The notes: a model not told the origin generated them from the letters alone. Positions 6,040 through 14,685 are shown, numbered from the stretch's first letter. The stretch is DNA of 16,845 nt from JBCBKP01 sp038746265 (GCA_038746265.1 JBCDKU010000056.1:1-16845), one strand, 5' to 3'. Numbers and translations are program-made.

Positions 6040-7563
6040 GTGCGGGACGGCGATCGGTCCAAACATGTTTCTGACCGGAGCGCTGCCCGGCCGATGGGCT
6101 GGGTGCGCGATCGGCGGACGCTGGTGCTGCTCGCGCTGCTTGTCCAGGGCACGGTGCTGGCGGTCGGCTGGTTCGGCACGTTCCGGATTGTGCGGCGTGA
6201 GTTCGCGAAGGTCGTGCAGGAGCGCGTCCTGCAGCAGAACGCCGAGCTCGCGGGCCGCGTTGCGTCGCTCTTCCCGACGAACATCGGCGAGATGGTCGAG
6301 TACGGCGGCGACGAGTGGGAGCGGCTGCAGCGGTTCATCGAGACCGAGGCGCTCGCGCAGCTGCCCGACGGTGGGTTCGCGTGCCTGATCGAGCCCGACG
6401 GCAAGCTGCTCTGCCACCCCGAGATCCGCGACGATCCGCAGCTCCGCGGGTATTCGTTCGCGGGCAAGGAGCTGCTGCCACGGATCGGCATCCGTGATGA
6501 TGTGATCGAGGTGACGGCCGCGGGCGCGACGGAGCTCCCGGCGACGGGCGTGATCGAGTTCGCGACCGACGACTTTCACTATGTCGCAACGCAACCACTC
6601 GCGGGGACGGACCTTCGGCTCCTGATCCATCAGCCGGTCGGTACGCTGGTCGCCGCGGGGCGCGCAAGCACGCGGCATATCGCGGTGTTTGTCGTGCTCG
6701 CGGGTATCGGCGTTCTCGGCATCACGGGGCTTGGTCTCAATGGTTTGCTCAAGCGGTACGAGTCGGTCAACGAGCGGCTCAACAAGCAGATGAAAGAGAA
6801 CCTGCGCATCGCGCGGCAGATCCAGCAGGCGACGCTCCCCGGCGCGGATCACCCGACGGCACCGGGCTACGAGATCGCGGCGTTCAGCGACGCGGCTGAC
6901 GAGACGGGCGGCGATACCTACGACGTCGTGGGCCTCAAGCGGCTCGAGTCGGGCATGGTGGAGCTGGGTGATTCGGGCGAGTTCCCGCGGGTTGGGCTGA
7001 TCCTCGCGGATGCGACTGGGCACGGTGTCGGGCCGGCTCTGGCGGTCACGCAGCTGCAGTCGAGCGCTCGGATGGCGACGCGGATGGGCGCGGACCTCGC
7101 GGGGCTGGTCGATCGCGTGAACGAGAGCCTCAACACGAGGCTGCCGAGTGGGCACTTCGTGACCGCGTGGCTCGGGATGCTGGACGCCGAAGCTCATGTG
7201 ATCGAGGGCGTGAGCGCGGGGCAGGGGCCGCTGCTTCGGTATGTCGCCGCGGAGGATCGTGTGGAGCGGGTCGATTCGGACCTGCCGCCGCTGGCGATCA
7301 TGGAGGAGCTGCTGCCCTTCGCGCCGCGGCGGATCGAGATGTCGCCCGGCGATGTGTTCGTCGCGGCGACGGACGGCTTCTTCGAGGCCCGCGGGCCGGA
7401 CGGCGAGCAGTTCGGCGAGGAGCGCGTGAAGGACGTCATCCGGCGCCACGCCAGCGCAGGCGCAGAAGCGATCACGGCGGCGCTGAAGCGCGAGGTGGGT
7501 GTCTTCACGCACGAGGCGGCGGCGGAGGATGACCGGACGGTGGTGGTGGTGCGGCGGGCGTAG
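6040..7563 (+). CDS. Membrane sensor with SpoIIE/RsbU-type PP2C serine phosphatase domain
   Basis: The 507-aa protein has TM1 (about 26-44), an extracytoplasmic sensor region (about 45-212, Cache-like, with GGFACLIEPDGKLLCHPEI at 111-129), TM2 (about 213-235), a helical linker ending ARQIQQATLP (258-267) and a C-terminal SpoIIE phosphatase domain (about 275-507). Family motifs are present: GGDTYD (290-295), ADATGHGVGPAL (323-334), SAGQGPLL (392-399), ATDGFFEARG (443-452) and DDRT (497-500). Candidate metal ligands are D292, D324, D445 and D498. Such enzymes dephosphorylate anti-sigma-antagonist (STAS) proteins in partner-switching pathways, so this one probably links an outside signal to gene expression. 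No STAS or anti-sigma kinase gene is in the window, so its target is elsewhere. The GTG at 6040 is chosen for its GAAGGGGG site; the ATG at 6094 lacks one. The sensor ligand is unknown. Confidence 0.92.
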   Translation: MRDGDRSKHVSDRSAARPMGWVRDRRTLVLLALLVQGTVLAVGWFGTFRIVRREFAKVVQERVLQQNAELAGRVASLFPTNIGEMVEYGGDEWERLQRFIETEALAQLPDGGFACLIEPDGKLLCHPEIRDDPQLRGYSFAGKELLPRIGIRDDVIEVTAAGATELPATGVIEFATDDFHYVATQPLAGTDLRLLIHQPVGTLVAAGRASTRHIAVFVVLAGIGVLGITGLGLNGLLKRYESVNERLNKQMKENLRIARQIQQATLPGADHPTAPGYEIAAFSDAADETGGDTYDVVGLKRLESGMVELGDSGEFPRVGLILADATGHGVGPALAVTQLQSSARMATRMGADLAGLVDRVNESLNTRLPSGHFVTAWLGMLDAEAHVIEGVSAGQGPLLRYVAAEDRVERVDSDLPPLAIMEELLPFAPRRIEMSPGDVFVAATDGFFEARGPDGEQFGEERVKDVIRRHASAGAEAITAALKREVGVFTHEAAAEDDRTVVVVRRA

Positions 7564-7571
7564 CCTCAGTC

Positions 7572-8198
7572 ATGCGGCGTGAATGGCTCGAAGGTCTACC
7601 TACGACCTCGCTCTATCCCGAATGCGTCTGGTCGCCCAACGGCGTGCGATGCTCGCTGAAACCGGATCTTCACCCCGATGGAACCATCTCGTACGTTCAG
7701 CGAGGACCGATGTACGCGATGGTTTATGGTGTGTTTGCGATCGCGTTCTCCGTTGTCTCCATTTGGGCTGCATCGACGGCCCGAGGCACTGATGAGCGCG
7801 TGTTCCTTGCCATTCTTGGTTCGATGACGCTTCTGCTCGCCGCGATGTCCATCTGGCATCTCTTGAAGTCACACAGACTTGATATCAACTTCGACGAAGA
7901 GCGAGTTGTACACACCTGTTTCTTTCTGGGTGGCTCGAAGAAGACTGTCGCTCAGCTTCGCGAAACGACACTTGAGCCGGTCCGTCTCGCGTGGCTAAAC
8001 GCGAATGGTCGACTTCAATGGGGCTTGGTCGTTCGGCTTGGAGAGCACAATCGAGCCTTCCTGCTGTGCGCCGGTACGTCTGCTGGTGAGATTGGGAAGT
8101 ACCTGTTTGAGGAGGTGCCGGTTCGACTTCAGGCTCGCCTGAGCTATGACGCGCGGATTCTGGTCTTGATGTACCGCATCAACTTCGAGCTGGTTTGA
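7572..8198 (+). CDS. Hypothetical two-TM membrane protein
   Basis: I do not recognise this 208-aa protein. It has a hydrophilic N-terminus (1-46), two adjacent membrane segments (about 48-68 and 77-97) forming a hairpin, and a C-terminal domain of about 110 residues of mixed alpha/beta character (98-208) that would be on the same side as the N-terminus, probably cytoplasmic. It begins 8 nt after the stop of the SpoIIE-type phosphatase gene, so it is likely co-expressed and perhaps functionally linked. No Shine-Dalgarno site is visible before the ATG, consistent with translational coupling. The base composition is visibly lower in GC than the neighbours and codon use is less biased, which may mean weak expression or foreign origin. 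It ends 12 nt from the convergent permease gene. Confidence 0.7.
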   Translation: MRREWLEGLPTTSLYPECVWSPNGVRCSLKPDLHPDGTISYVQRGPMYAMVYGVFAIAFSVVSIWAASTARGTDERVFLAILGSMTLLLAAMSIWHLLKSHRLDINFDEERVVHTCFFLGGSKKTVAQLRETTLEPVRLAWLNANGRLQWGLVVRLGEHNRAFLLCAGTSAGEIGKYLFEEVPVRLQARLSYDARILVLMYRINFELV

Positions 8199-8210
8199 GA
8201 GAGACCGAGA

Positions 8211-10067
8211 TCACTTATTGCCGGCGAGCTTGCGGACGGTGAAGTCGAAGCCGCGGACCATGCTGGCGTGGAAGCCGTAGACGACGAGGGCGTAGACGCC
8301 CGCGGTGACGGCGGCGCCGATGGCGAGGCTGACGCGGGCGGTGCCGAGGCCCGCGGACGGATTGGTCACTGTGGCGTTCAGCGCGTCTACCGGTTCTGCG
8401 ATGGCGTAGAGCGCGGTGATGGGTGTGAGCGAGGCGAGTGCGGGGCCGATGACGTCGATGCCGTTGGAGGACTGCCAGCCGCAGAGGCCGACGATGCCGC
8501 CGATCACGCCGATGACGCCGACGGTCGCGACCATCGAGCCGATGACGCCCTTGCTCTTGAGCGACCAGCTCAGGCCCACCATGACACAGAACGCGGTGAA
8601 GGCGAGGAGCGAGAGGCCCGCGACGATGCCGGCTTCAGGCAGGATGACCGGGGCGGAAACACCCGCGGTGATGACGGTGCCCTTGCCCGAGCCGAGGCCG
8701 TCGGTGAGGGCGTAGACGCCCGCGATGCCGACGGTGACGGTGGGGACGAGCAGCAGCGGGAGCAGGTAGGCGATGAGCCCGCGCAGCTTGCCGAAGAGGT
8801 AGATGCCGGGCGTGATGGGCGTGGTGAGGAGGAGGTCGAGCGTGCCGTCCTCGCGTTCGCGGCTGATCGCGGTGGCGGCGGTGTTGATCGCGATGAGCGT
8901 GATGACGGCGGTCTCGGTCCACGCGGCGAAGAGCACGAGCTGGCGGAAGGTCGTCGCGTTGATCGCGCCGTTGTGGTAGATCAAGACGAAGATCAGGCCC
9001 GCGAGAACGCCCGAGGCGACGAAGGCCCAGCGGCCCACGATCTTCCAGAACGTGCTGTTGCGGCTCGCGGCCTCCCGCCACGCGATGGGGTTCATCCAGA
9101 CCGAGCGCGCGGGGCGGGTGTCGGAATCGGCCGCGCCGAAGCCGAGCAGCTTGCGGTACCACGGGGCTCGCTTGCGCGTCCGCGTGCCGGCGATGGTCTG
9201 GAGACCGCCCGCCCTCACGGTAAAGCTGCTCAGGCCCATGAGCACGACACTCAGGAGCGTCGAGCCGATGACCCACGCGGTGACGGGTGATTCGAGGAAC
9301 AGCGCGGCGAGGCCCTCGTAGGTGCCGGGCTCGGCGCGGGGGTAGGTGCGGGGGTTGAGCAGCGCGGCGAGCGAGAGGAAGGGGTTGATGCCCGTCATCC
9401 ACGTCACGCCCTTGCCCGCGGGCCCCGCGCCGCCGCCCGCGCCGGTGATCAGGGCGTTCGCCGCAGCGGTGAGCGCGAGGTACGAGATCACCGAGACGTA
9501 GAACGCGAAGACGGCGCGGCGTCCGACGAGGCGGGACACCGAGAGCGCGATCGCGATCGCGCCGACGAGCAGCGCGGCCGACCCGGCGACGAGGTAGCTC
9601 GCGAGGATCGAGCGGGCGGGGACGCCGCCGTAGTACTGGGTGAGGCTGAAGAGCGGGAGGCTCGCGAGCAGCAGCGCGAGGATGAAGAAGAGCCTGCCGA
9701 AGAGGTTGCCGAGGACGATCTGCCCGGGGCCGAGGGGCGTGGTGAGGACGATATCCCAGGTCTTTGGGTTGGCTTCCTGGGCGATGGCGCTGGCCATGAA
9801 GACCGGGGCGAGGATGCAGATCAGCGCGATCTGGAGGTAGGCGATCGCGGTGAAGCTGTTCGCGCCCGCTTGGGCGAGGTCGCGGTAGCTGGGGGTCGCG
9901 CCGCCCGTGCCGAGCAGAAGCGACCACAGCAGCACGATGATGAGCACCGCGAGGTAGGCGGCGCGCACATAGAGGTGCTTGCGCCGGCGGGACGCGGTCT
10001 GGACGAGCCGGACGGCGATCGGGTTGGTCGGGCCGAGCCGGAGGAGCCATCGGAGCAGAACGGGCAT
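8211..10067 (-). CDS. ABC-2-type transporter permease with duplicated halves
   Basis: The 618-aa, very hydrophobic protein is the membrane part of an ABC transporter. It appears to be two fused copies of an ABC-2 permease. The first half has NPIAVR (15-20) and later ANPKTWDIVLTTPLGPGQIV (99-118); the second has NPIAWRE (326-332) and EREDGTLDLLLTTPITPG (404-421). The offset is about 306-311 residues in both cases. The E-GT-DLLLTTP-----GK motif is typical of ABC-2 permeases with gliding-type or Nat-type relatives. Each half has about six membrane segments. No ATPase gene is next to it, so the nucleotide-binding subunit must be encoded elsewhere. The ATG at 10067 gives a start just before a short charged helix; the Shine-Dalgarno signal is weak. 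It is separated from the upstream gene by a strong terminator, so it has its own promoter, which I could not identify. The substrate is unknown. Confidence 0.88.
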   Translation of the reverse strand: MPVLLRWLLRLGPTNPIAVRLVQTASRRRKHLYVRAAYLAVLIIVLLWSLLLGTGGATPSYRDLAQAGANSFTAIAYLQIALICILAPVFMASAIAQEANPKTWDIVLTTPLGPGQIVLGNLFGRLFFILALLLASLPLFSLTQYYGGVPARSILASYLVAGSAALLVGAIAIALSVSRLVGRRAVFAFYVSVISYLALTAAANALITGAGGGAGPAGKGVTWMTGINPFLSLAALLNPRTYPRAEPGTYEGLAALFLESPVTAWVIGSTLLSVVLMGLSSFTVRAGGLQTIAGTRTRKRAPWYRKLLGFGAADSDTRPARSVWMNPIAWREAASRNSTFWKIVGRWAFVASGVLAGLIFVLIYHNGAINATTFRQLVLFAAWTETAVITLIAINTAATAISREREDGTLDLLLTTPITPGIYLFGKLRGLIAYLLPLLLVPTVTVGIAGVYALTDGLGSGKGTVITAGVSAPVILPEAGIVAGLSLLAFTAFCVMVGLSWSLKSKGVIGSMVATVGVIGVIGGIVGLCGWQSSNGIDVIGPALASLTPITALYAIAEPVDALNATVTNPSAGLGTARVSLAIGAAVTAGVYALVVYGFHASMVRGFDFTVRKLAGNK

Positions 10068-10143
10068 ACCCGATCGTACTTCCGTTGCGCGGCCGCGGTT
10101 CCGCCGGGGGCTGCCTGGGCGGTCAGGCGGGGGTGCGGCGGGG

Positions 10144-10181
10144 CAAAAAAAGAACCGGGCGTGGCAATTGCCACGCCCGGT
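10144..10181 (-). terminator. Strong intrinsic terminator of the 1458-aa protein gene
   Basis: A perfect 28-nt palindrome (10154-10181; arms beginning ACCGGGCGTGGC) is followed, on the minus strand, by TTCTTTTTTT (10154-10145). It lies 67 nt after the stop of the giant gene and separates it from the permease gene. This is a textbook rho-independent terminator. Confidence 0.9.
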
Positions 10182-10206
10182 CTGGGTCGCGTGCTTGCAG
10201 GATTCA

Positions 10207-10230
10207 GATCAGAGCACACGCACTCTGATC
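10207..10230 (-). other. Second 3'-UTR hairpin of the giant gene
   Basis: GATCAGAG (10207-10214) and CTCTGATC (10223-10230) form a perfect 8-bp stem with an 8-nt loop between the stop codon and the terminator. It lacks a T-run. It may protect the mRNA end, or be without function. Confidence 0.4.
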
Positions 10231-10247
10231 AGGTTTGTACTCCGGCC

Positions 10248-13200
10248 TTACGGCTGCGCGGTGAACGCGGTGATGTAGGCGAAGAGGTCGGAGATGTTGA
10301 TGACACCGTTGCCGTCGAAGTCCGAGGACGGAGCCGGCGGGACCGAGGTGAAGTTGGTGATGAAGCAGAAGAGGTCGGAGATGTTGACCACGCCGTTGCC
10401 GTCGCAGTCAAGGCTGTTCTCCGCCGGGACCTGACCAACGGTGAAGGTGATGAAGGTCGCATCGCTGAGCTCGCCGTTGACCAGGGTCTGGCCGACGCCG
10501 ATGGCCGGGAAGGTGATCTCGATGTCATCGAGGTTGTCACCAGCCGAGCCCTCGATGATGAGGTCCGCGGTACCGCCGTTCGACGGGGTGATGGCGGTGA
10601 AGCCGCCGCCCGTGTTCAGGCCGATGCCCTCACCGACGATGAACGGGTTGAACGAGCCGCCGACACGGAAGCCGCCGCCGTTCTCCAGACCGCCCGCGTT
10701 ACGAGCGACGAGGAAGTTGTCGGCGTAGCCGGACGGGTTCGTGGAGACCGCGACGACGTAGTCACCCGGATCCAGCTCGAGGCCGTTGAGCTCAGAGAGC
10801 AGGCCGCCCGGCTGGGTGAAGTTGGTGATGTCGTCCTGGATCGCCAGGAGGTTACCGGCGGCGTCGTAGAGGCCGAGCTCGGTATCGATGCCGAACGACG
10901 CGTTGGCCGTGCGGATCGAGACGGTGCCGGACTCGTCAACAACACCCGAGGAGGCCGGGACCTGGAACGGGCTGGCCGGCGGGGCGACGACGAACTTGAA
11001 GTAGGTCGCCGTGTTGTTGAAGGTCGCCGAATCCGGCTCGAGGATGGCGTCCACGCGGTCACGGCTGGTGTTGGCCTGCGGCATGGTGATGAAGCGCCGC
11101 GGGATCAGCTGCTGACCGGTGGCCTGGTCGAGGAAGTCGATCGGGAGCTCACCGCCGAGGGTGTCACCGGCCCAGGCGGAGCCGAAGTTGAACGCCTCGG
11201 AGTACATGATCCACTCGTCATCGACCGACGAGATGCGACCGGAGATCGCACCGTAGTAGGTGCCGGGCTGAAGGATCAGGCCCTCGATCTCGGCCGAGAA
11301 CAGACGGTCGGAGCCCGACTGCTGGCGAATCAGGTTGCCTTGGTCGTCCCAGATGGCGAACTTATCGACCGCGACGGCCGAGTTCTCGAGCTCACCCGTG
11401 ACCGGGTTGACCGTGCCGGCGTCCGCGTCGGCGACCTGGATGGCCAGGCGGGTGCCGAACGGGATCGGGGTGCCGGTGAAGTCCTCGAGCGGCTGGGCCG
11501 GGTTCTCGTCCGAGACGCTGCCGGGCGTGCCGTTGAGGCTCACACGGCGGGCGAGTTCGGCCTCGAAGGCCGCGGCGTCCGCGAAGGCCCGATCGACCTG
11601 GAAGGTGTACCAGTCGATCTCGCCGGCGCCGATGGACTCGTTGATCTGGAACGCGTTGGCATCACCCGAGATGTTCACCTCGACGTTCGAGCCCGGGACC
11701 GCGTTCACGATCGTCGAGTCACCAACGGTGAGGAGGTAGCTACCCGTGCCCGGGCCCGAACCGATGAAGAAGTTCGCTTCGATCGAGCCGTCGATGTCGA
11801 TGCCCGCGTTGGGGCGATCCGAGTAGACCGCGAGGAAGTAGCTGTCGCCCGGGGCGGTCGACGCGATGGCGCGACCGCCGATGAGCGTGGCCTGGGTGGC
11901 GCCGAAGTTGTCGGCGAAGAAGTCGAAGAACTGACCGCCGTCCGAGCCCACGTCGTAGAGACGACCGTTCGAGCGGAAGATCGCCATGCCCGTGTCGAAG
12001 TTGGTCTGGTTGCCCGTGATGCCCGGGTTGGACGAGGTCGTCCAGCTCAGACGCTCACCCGAGTTGCCGATGGCACCCATGTCGGCGACGGTCGCCGGCG
12101 GGGTGATCACGACATCGGCGGACGGACGGGTGCCGAGGCGGAAGCGGGCAATACCGATGCGGTTGGACTCGATCTGGACCTGCGCCGAGGCGAGCTCGGT
12201 GCGGGTATCGACCTCGCCGCCGCTCAGGGTGACCTGGTTGATGGTCAGCTGGACGTGGTCCTCGCCGCTCGGGACGTTGGCGCCGCTGAGGATGAAGCCG
12301 TAGTCACCGACGCTGAAGCGGGGATCGCCGAGCGTGAAGGTCAGGCCGTCGTCCTGGATGTTGTTGTTCGCGCTGTCCTGGGCGATGAAGACAAACGTCT
12401 CCTCCGAACCGAGCTGGACACGGCCGATATCGAACGGCGACGCGAACGGGTCGAGACCCGTGACGATCGTCGCCTGGAGGTCGTTCAGGCTCGGGTTGAA
12501 GATGTTGAGGTTGTTGTTCGCCTTGCGAAGCAGGAGCTCACCGGTCGAACCGTCGAAGACCGCGAGGGCCGGATCGCTGAGCGAGCCGGGGCCGCCGCCG
12601 ACCGTGGTGATCTCAACGAGACCGTTCGGATCGCCGAACACGCCGAGGTCCACGAAGTCCGACACTTCCTGCACGCGGAAGTTGATGTCGTACGGCGCGT
12701 CCTGAGCCTGCTTGGTGATCTCTTCGATCGAGATGAAGTAGTCACCGGCGGGGATGATCGGGGTCGCGAAGGCGTCGCCGAGCAGCTCCGGGCCGGGGAT
12801 CTCGTGAGCAGCGAACGGCTCGTAGACGAGCGTCAGCGGCTGACCGGCGACCTGGCCGATCTCGTCAAAGTTCGCGAGACCGTCCTCGTCCTCGAAGTCG
12901 AGGCCGCCGACGACGATCGGGACGATCGAGGTGATACCACCACCGCGGATGTCCTGGATTTCGAACTCGCGCTGGATGTCGCCCTGCTCGTTCGCCTGGA
13001 ACAGGACCCAGCGGTGGAACGCCGGGTTGCGCTGCGGCTGCGTGGTGAGGTTGGGATCTTCGTTCTGGACGTAGGTCAGGATGGCGCCGAGCGGGTCGTT
13101 CGCCGGGTTGGCTGCACCGATGTGGAGGGCGTAGATGTCCTCCGGGTCCGGTGGGCCGAGGACCTGGCCACCCTTGAGGGTGTTGTACGCGAAGACTTCC

Positions 13201-14624
13201 GCCTCGTCGAACTGGGTGTTGCCCTGCACGCGGATGTCACGGTTGCCGTTGCCGGCGAGCGTGGTGTCGTCATCGACCGTCACGCCCGTGGTGAGCGAAA
13301 GGAACTGGTACTGCTTCTCGAAGGGGCCATCGACCTCGTTGGTGTCGATGACGGCGACGAAGCGCGTCTGCAGGTTCGGATCCGGGTTGAGCGGATCGCC
13401 GACGACACCGAGGACGTCCTGCGTGAACGAATCGTAGAAGTAGGTGTCGGCCGTGTTGACGAGCGAACCGGTCTGGTTCGCGTCGGCCGGCTGCTCACCG
13501 GTGAGCTCGAGGATGTTGCGGGTTGACTCATCCGGGTCATCAAGCACGATGTAATCGTGATCGTTGGTGTCCTCGGTGGCGAACGGCTCAAGCTGAACGC
13601 CGCGGAGGATACCGGTACCGACGAGGTCAAGACCGACGGCGTACTCAGCACCGTCGATGATGAGCGCGGTCTGGAGCAGCGCGTTGCGGTAGTTGCGGAT
13701 CGCGCTCTCCTGGCCCGCGGTCGTGTTCATAATCACGACCGACGAAGCGCTGCCCATCGAGCCATCGCCCGGGGTGAGGAGCGCCTGCTCGTTGATGATG
13801 CGCTCGAGCGGCGGTGCCGGCTCAAGGCTGAGGTTCAGGTCAAAGCCGCCGACCGTCGTGCCGTCGTTGCCGTCCACCGAGAGGAGGAACTCGCTCGGGG
13901 CGAAGAAGCCGAACGAACCGTTCTCGAGGACGCCGGAGATCGAGGTCAGCGAGACGAACGTAAAGAAGCTGGAATCGCCGAACAGGTTGAAGTCGGAGAT
14001 ACCGCCGCGGTCGGCGAACTGCATGAGGGCGTGCTCGAAGTTCGGCTCGCCACCAGCGTCGTTCTGCGTGATGGTGATCTGACCGGCTTCCGCGGTGCGG
14101 AAGGCGTAGATCAGCTCGGGCAGACGCTGGTCAAAGCCGAGGCCGACGAGGAAGCGGCTCGAGTTCGCGTAGAGCGCGATGCGGTCCAGCGGGAACGGGC
14201 CGTTGACGATGGCGGTGTCGCCCTGGAGGCGGATCGAGTCGCCGACGCGGAGGGCGGCCAGAGGCAGGCCCGCGGTCGGCTCGCCGACCGGGAACAGCGA
14301 CGGATCGACGCGGTCGAACTCGGCGAGCTCCTGGACGGTGTAGTCGGCCTCGTCATCCTGACGGAACAGGGCCCGCAGGTCGCGGACGCCGGGGGTCGCC
14401 GGATCGTCAACGATGAAGAAGTCGACGGGCGTCTGCAGCACGGTCGCCGCCGTGCTGTCGATCGGGCGGTCCTGCGAACCGACGGCCGGGTAGACCGAGA
14501 AATCAGGGAAGCCCTGCGCATTGAGATCGCTCAGCGGGATCAGCGGCTGCGCCATTGCCGATCCAGCGAGCATGGCCACGCTCAGCGCGGCCGAAACGTT
14601 CTTCGTGCTCCGCATGCTCTTCAT
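10248..14624 (-). CDS. Large secreted multi-domain protein with C-terminal dockerin-like pair
   Basis: The 1458-aa protein has a signal peptide (1-25, ending SAMA before QP) and is otherwise a long beta-rich, Asp/Gly/Thr-rich exported protein with no catalytic motif that I recognise. Several segments share a loose pattern of 'LAVFD/GLYDAAGNLL ... L-PGDYVVAVS': about 685-725, 878-940, 1086-1128 and 1246-1296. This is reminiscent of PPC or similar beta-sandwich modules, which suggests tandem domains. The tail (1406-1458) has two calcium loops, DCDGNGVVNISD (1406-1417) and DFDGNGVINISD (1435-1446). The only two cysteines (1407, 1419) lie there. GGAG lies 5 nt before the ATG at 14624; a second Met at residue 4 is possible. 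The gene stands alone, with a long structured upstream region and a strong terminator. A surface or matrix protein is the best guess. Confidence 0.88.
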   Translation of the reverse strand: MKSMRSTKNVSAALSVAMLAGSAMAQPLIPLSDLNAQGFPDFSVYPAVGSQDRPIDSTAATVLQTPVDFFIVDDPATPGVRDLRALFRQDDEADYTVQELAEFDRVDPSLFPVGEPTAGLPLAALRVGDSIRLQGDTAIVNGPFPLDRIALYANSSRFLVGLGFDQRLPELIYAFRTAEAGQITITQNDAGGEPNFEHALMQFADRGGISDFNLFGDSSFFTFVSLTSISGVLENGSFGFFAPSEFLLSVDGNDGTTVGGFDLNLSLEPAPPLERIINEQALLTPGDGSMGSASSVVIMNTTAGQESAIRNYRNALLQTALIIDGAEYAVGLDLVGTGILRGVQLEPFATEDTNDHDYIVLDDPDESTRNILELTGEQPADANQTGSLVNTADTYFYDSFTQDVLGVVGDPLNPDPNLQTRFVAVIDTNEVDGPFEKQYQFLSLTTGVTVDDDTTLAGNGNRDIRVQGNTQFDEAEVFAYNTLKGGQVLGPPDPEDIYALHIGAANPANDPLGAILTYVQNEDPNLTTQPQRNPAFHRWVLFQANEQGDIQREFEIQDIRGGGITSIVPIVVGGLDFEDEDGLANFDEIGQVAGQPLTLVYEPFAAHEIPGPELLGDAFATPIIPAGDYFISIEEITKQAQDAPYDINFRVQEVSDFVDLGVFGDPNGLVEITTVGGGPGSLSDPALAVFDGSTGELLLRKANNNLNIFNPSLNDLQATIVTGLDPFASPFDIGRVQLGSEETFVFIAQDSANNNIQDDGLTFTLGDPRFSVGDYGFILSGANVPSGEDHVQLTINQVTLSGGEVDTRTELASAQVQIESNRIGIARFRLGTRPSADVVITPPATVADMGAIGNSGERLSWTTSSNPGITGNQTNFDTGMAIFRSNGRLYDVGSDGGQFFDFFADNFGATQATLIGGRAIASTAPGDSYFLAVYSDRPNAGIDIDGSIEANFFIGSGPGTGSYLLTVGDSTIVNAVPGSNVEVNISGDANAFQINESIGAGEIDWYTFQVDRAFADAAAFEAELARRVSLNGTPGSVSDENPAQPLEDFTGTPIPFGTRLAIQVADADAGTVNPVTGELENSAVAVDKFAIWDDQGNLIRQQSGSDRLFSAEIEGLILQPGTYYGAISGRISSVDDEWIMYSEAFNFGSAWAGDTLGGELPIDFLDQATGQQLIPRRFITMPQANTSRDRVDAILEPDSATFNNTATYFKFVVAPPASPFQVPASSGVVDESGTVSIRTANASFGIDTELGLYDAAGNLLAIQDDITNFTQPGGLLSELNGLELDPGDYVVAVSTNPSGYADNFLVARNAGGLENGGGFRVGGSFNPFIVGEGIGLNTGGGFTAITPSNGGTADLIIEGSAGDNLDDIEITFPAIGVGQTLVNGELSDATFITFTVGQVPAENSLDCDGNGVVNISDLFCFITNFTSVPPAPSSDFDGNGVINISDLFAYITAFTAQP
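10251..10409 (-). repeat. Dockerin-like tail module, copy 2 (coding)
   Basis: This codes for the last 53 residues of the 1458-aa protein. It agrees with the tail of the 231-aa protein in length, spacing of both calcium loops, both cysteines, and the terminal FTAQP. Eight residues differ, mostly in the linker between the loops and at the ends of the helices. Confidence 0.85.
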
Positions 14625-14636
14625 CCTTACTCCACA

Positions 14637-14650
14637 GGGGCCGCAGCCCC
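14637..14650 (-). promoter_or_regulatory. Leader hairpin with cUNCGg tetraloop beside the ribosome-binding site
   Basis: On the minus strand GGGGC-TGCG-GCCCC forms a 5-bp GC stem closed by C(UGCG)G, a member of the very stable UNCG tetraloops. It ends 3 nt before the GGAG of the giant gene's ribosome-binding site. It could keep the site open or limit ribosome access. Confidence 0.45.
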
Positions 14651-14661
14651 GGTCACTGAAT

Positions 14662-14685
14662 GGGAGATGACACGCTGCATCTCCC
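14662..14685 (-). promoter_or_regulatory. Leader hairpin of the giant gene
   Basis: GGGAGATG (14662-14669) and CATCTCCC (14678-14685) form a perfect 8-bp inverted repeat with an 8-nt loop, 38 nt before the start codon. It may be an RNA hairpin or a DNA operator; the sequence does not decide. Confidence 0.45.

Noticed and set aside
5986..7512. A 508-codon open frame on the minus strand, opposite the SpoIIE-type phosphatase gene
   Set aside because: The product is an Arg/His/Leu/Pro-rich antisense shadow. The plus-strand gene has clear family motifs throughout.
9870..13526. A 1218-codon open frame on the plus strand, opposite the permease start and the giant gene
   Set aside because: It crosses a strong terminator and two real genes. 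Its product is a low-complexity Asp/Glu/Arg/Gly/Val sequence as expected from the antisense of GC-rich codons, and it has no ribosome-binding site or recognisable domain.
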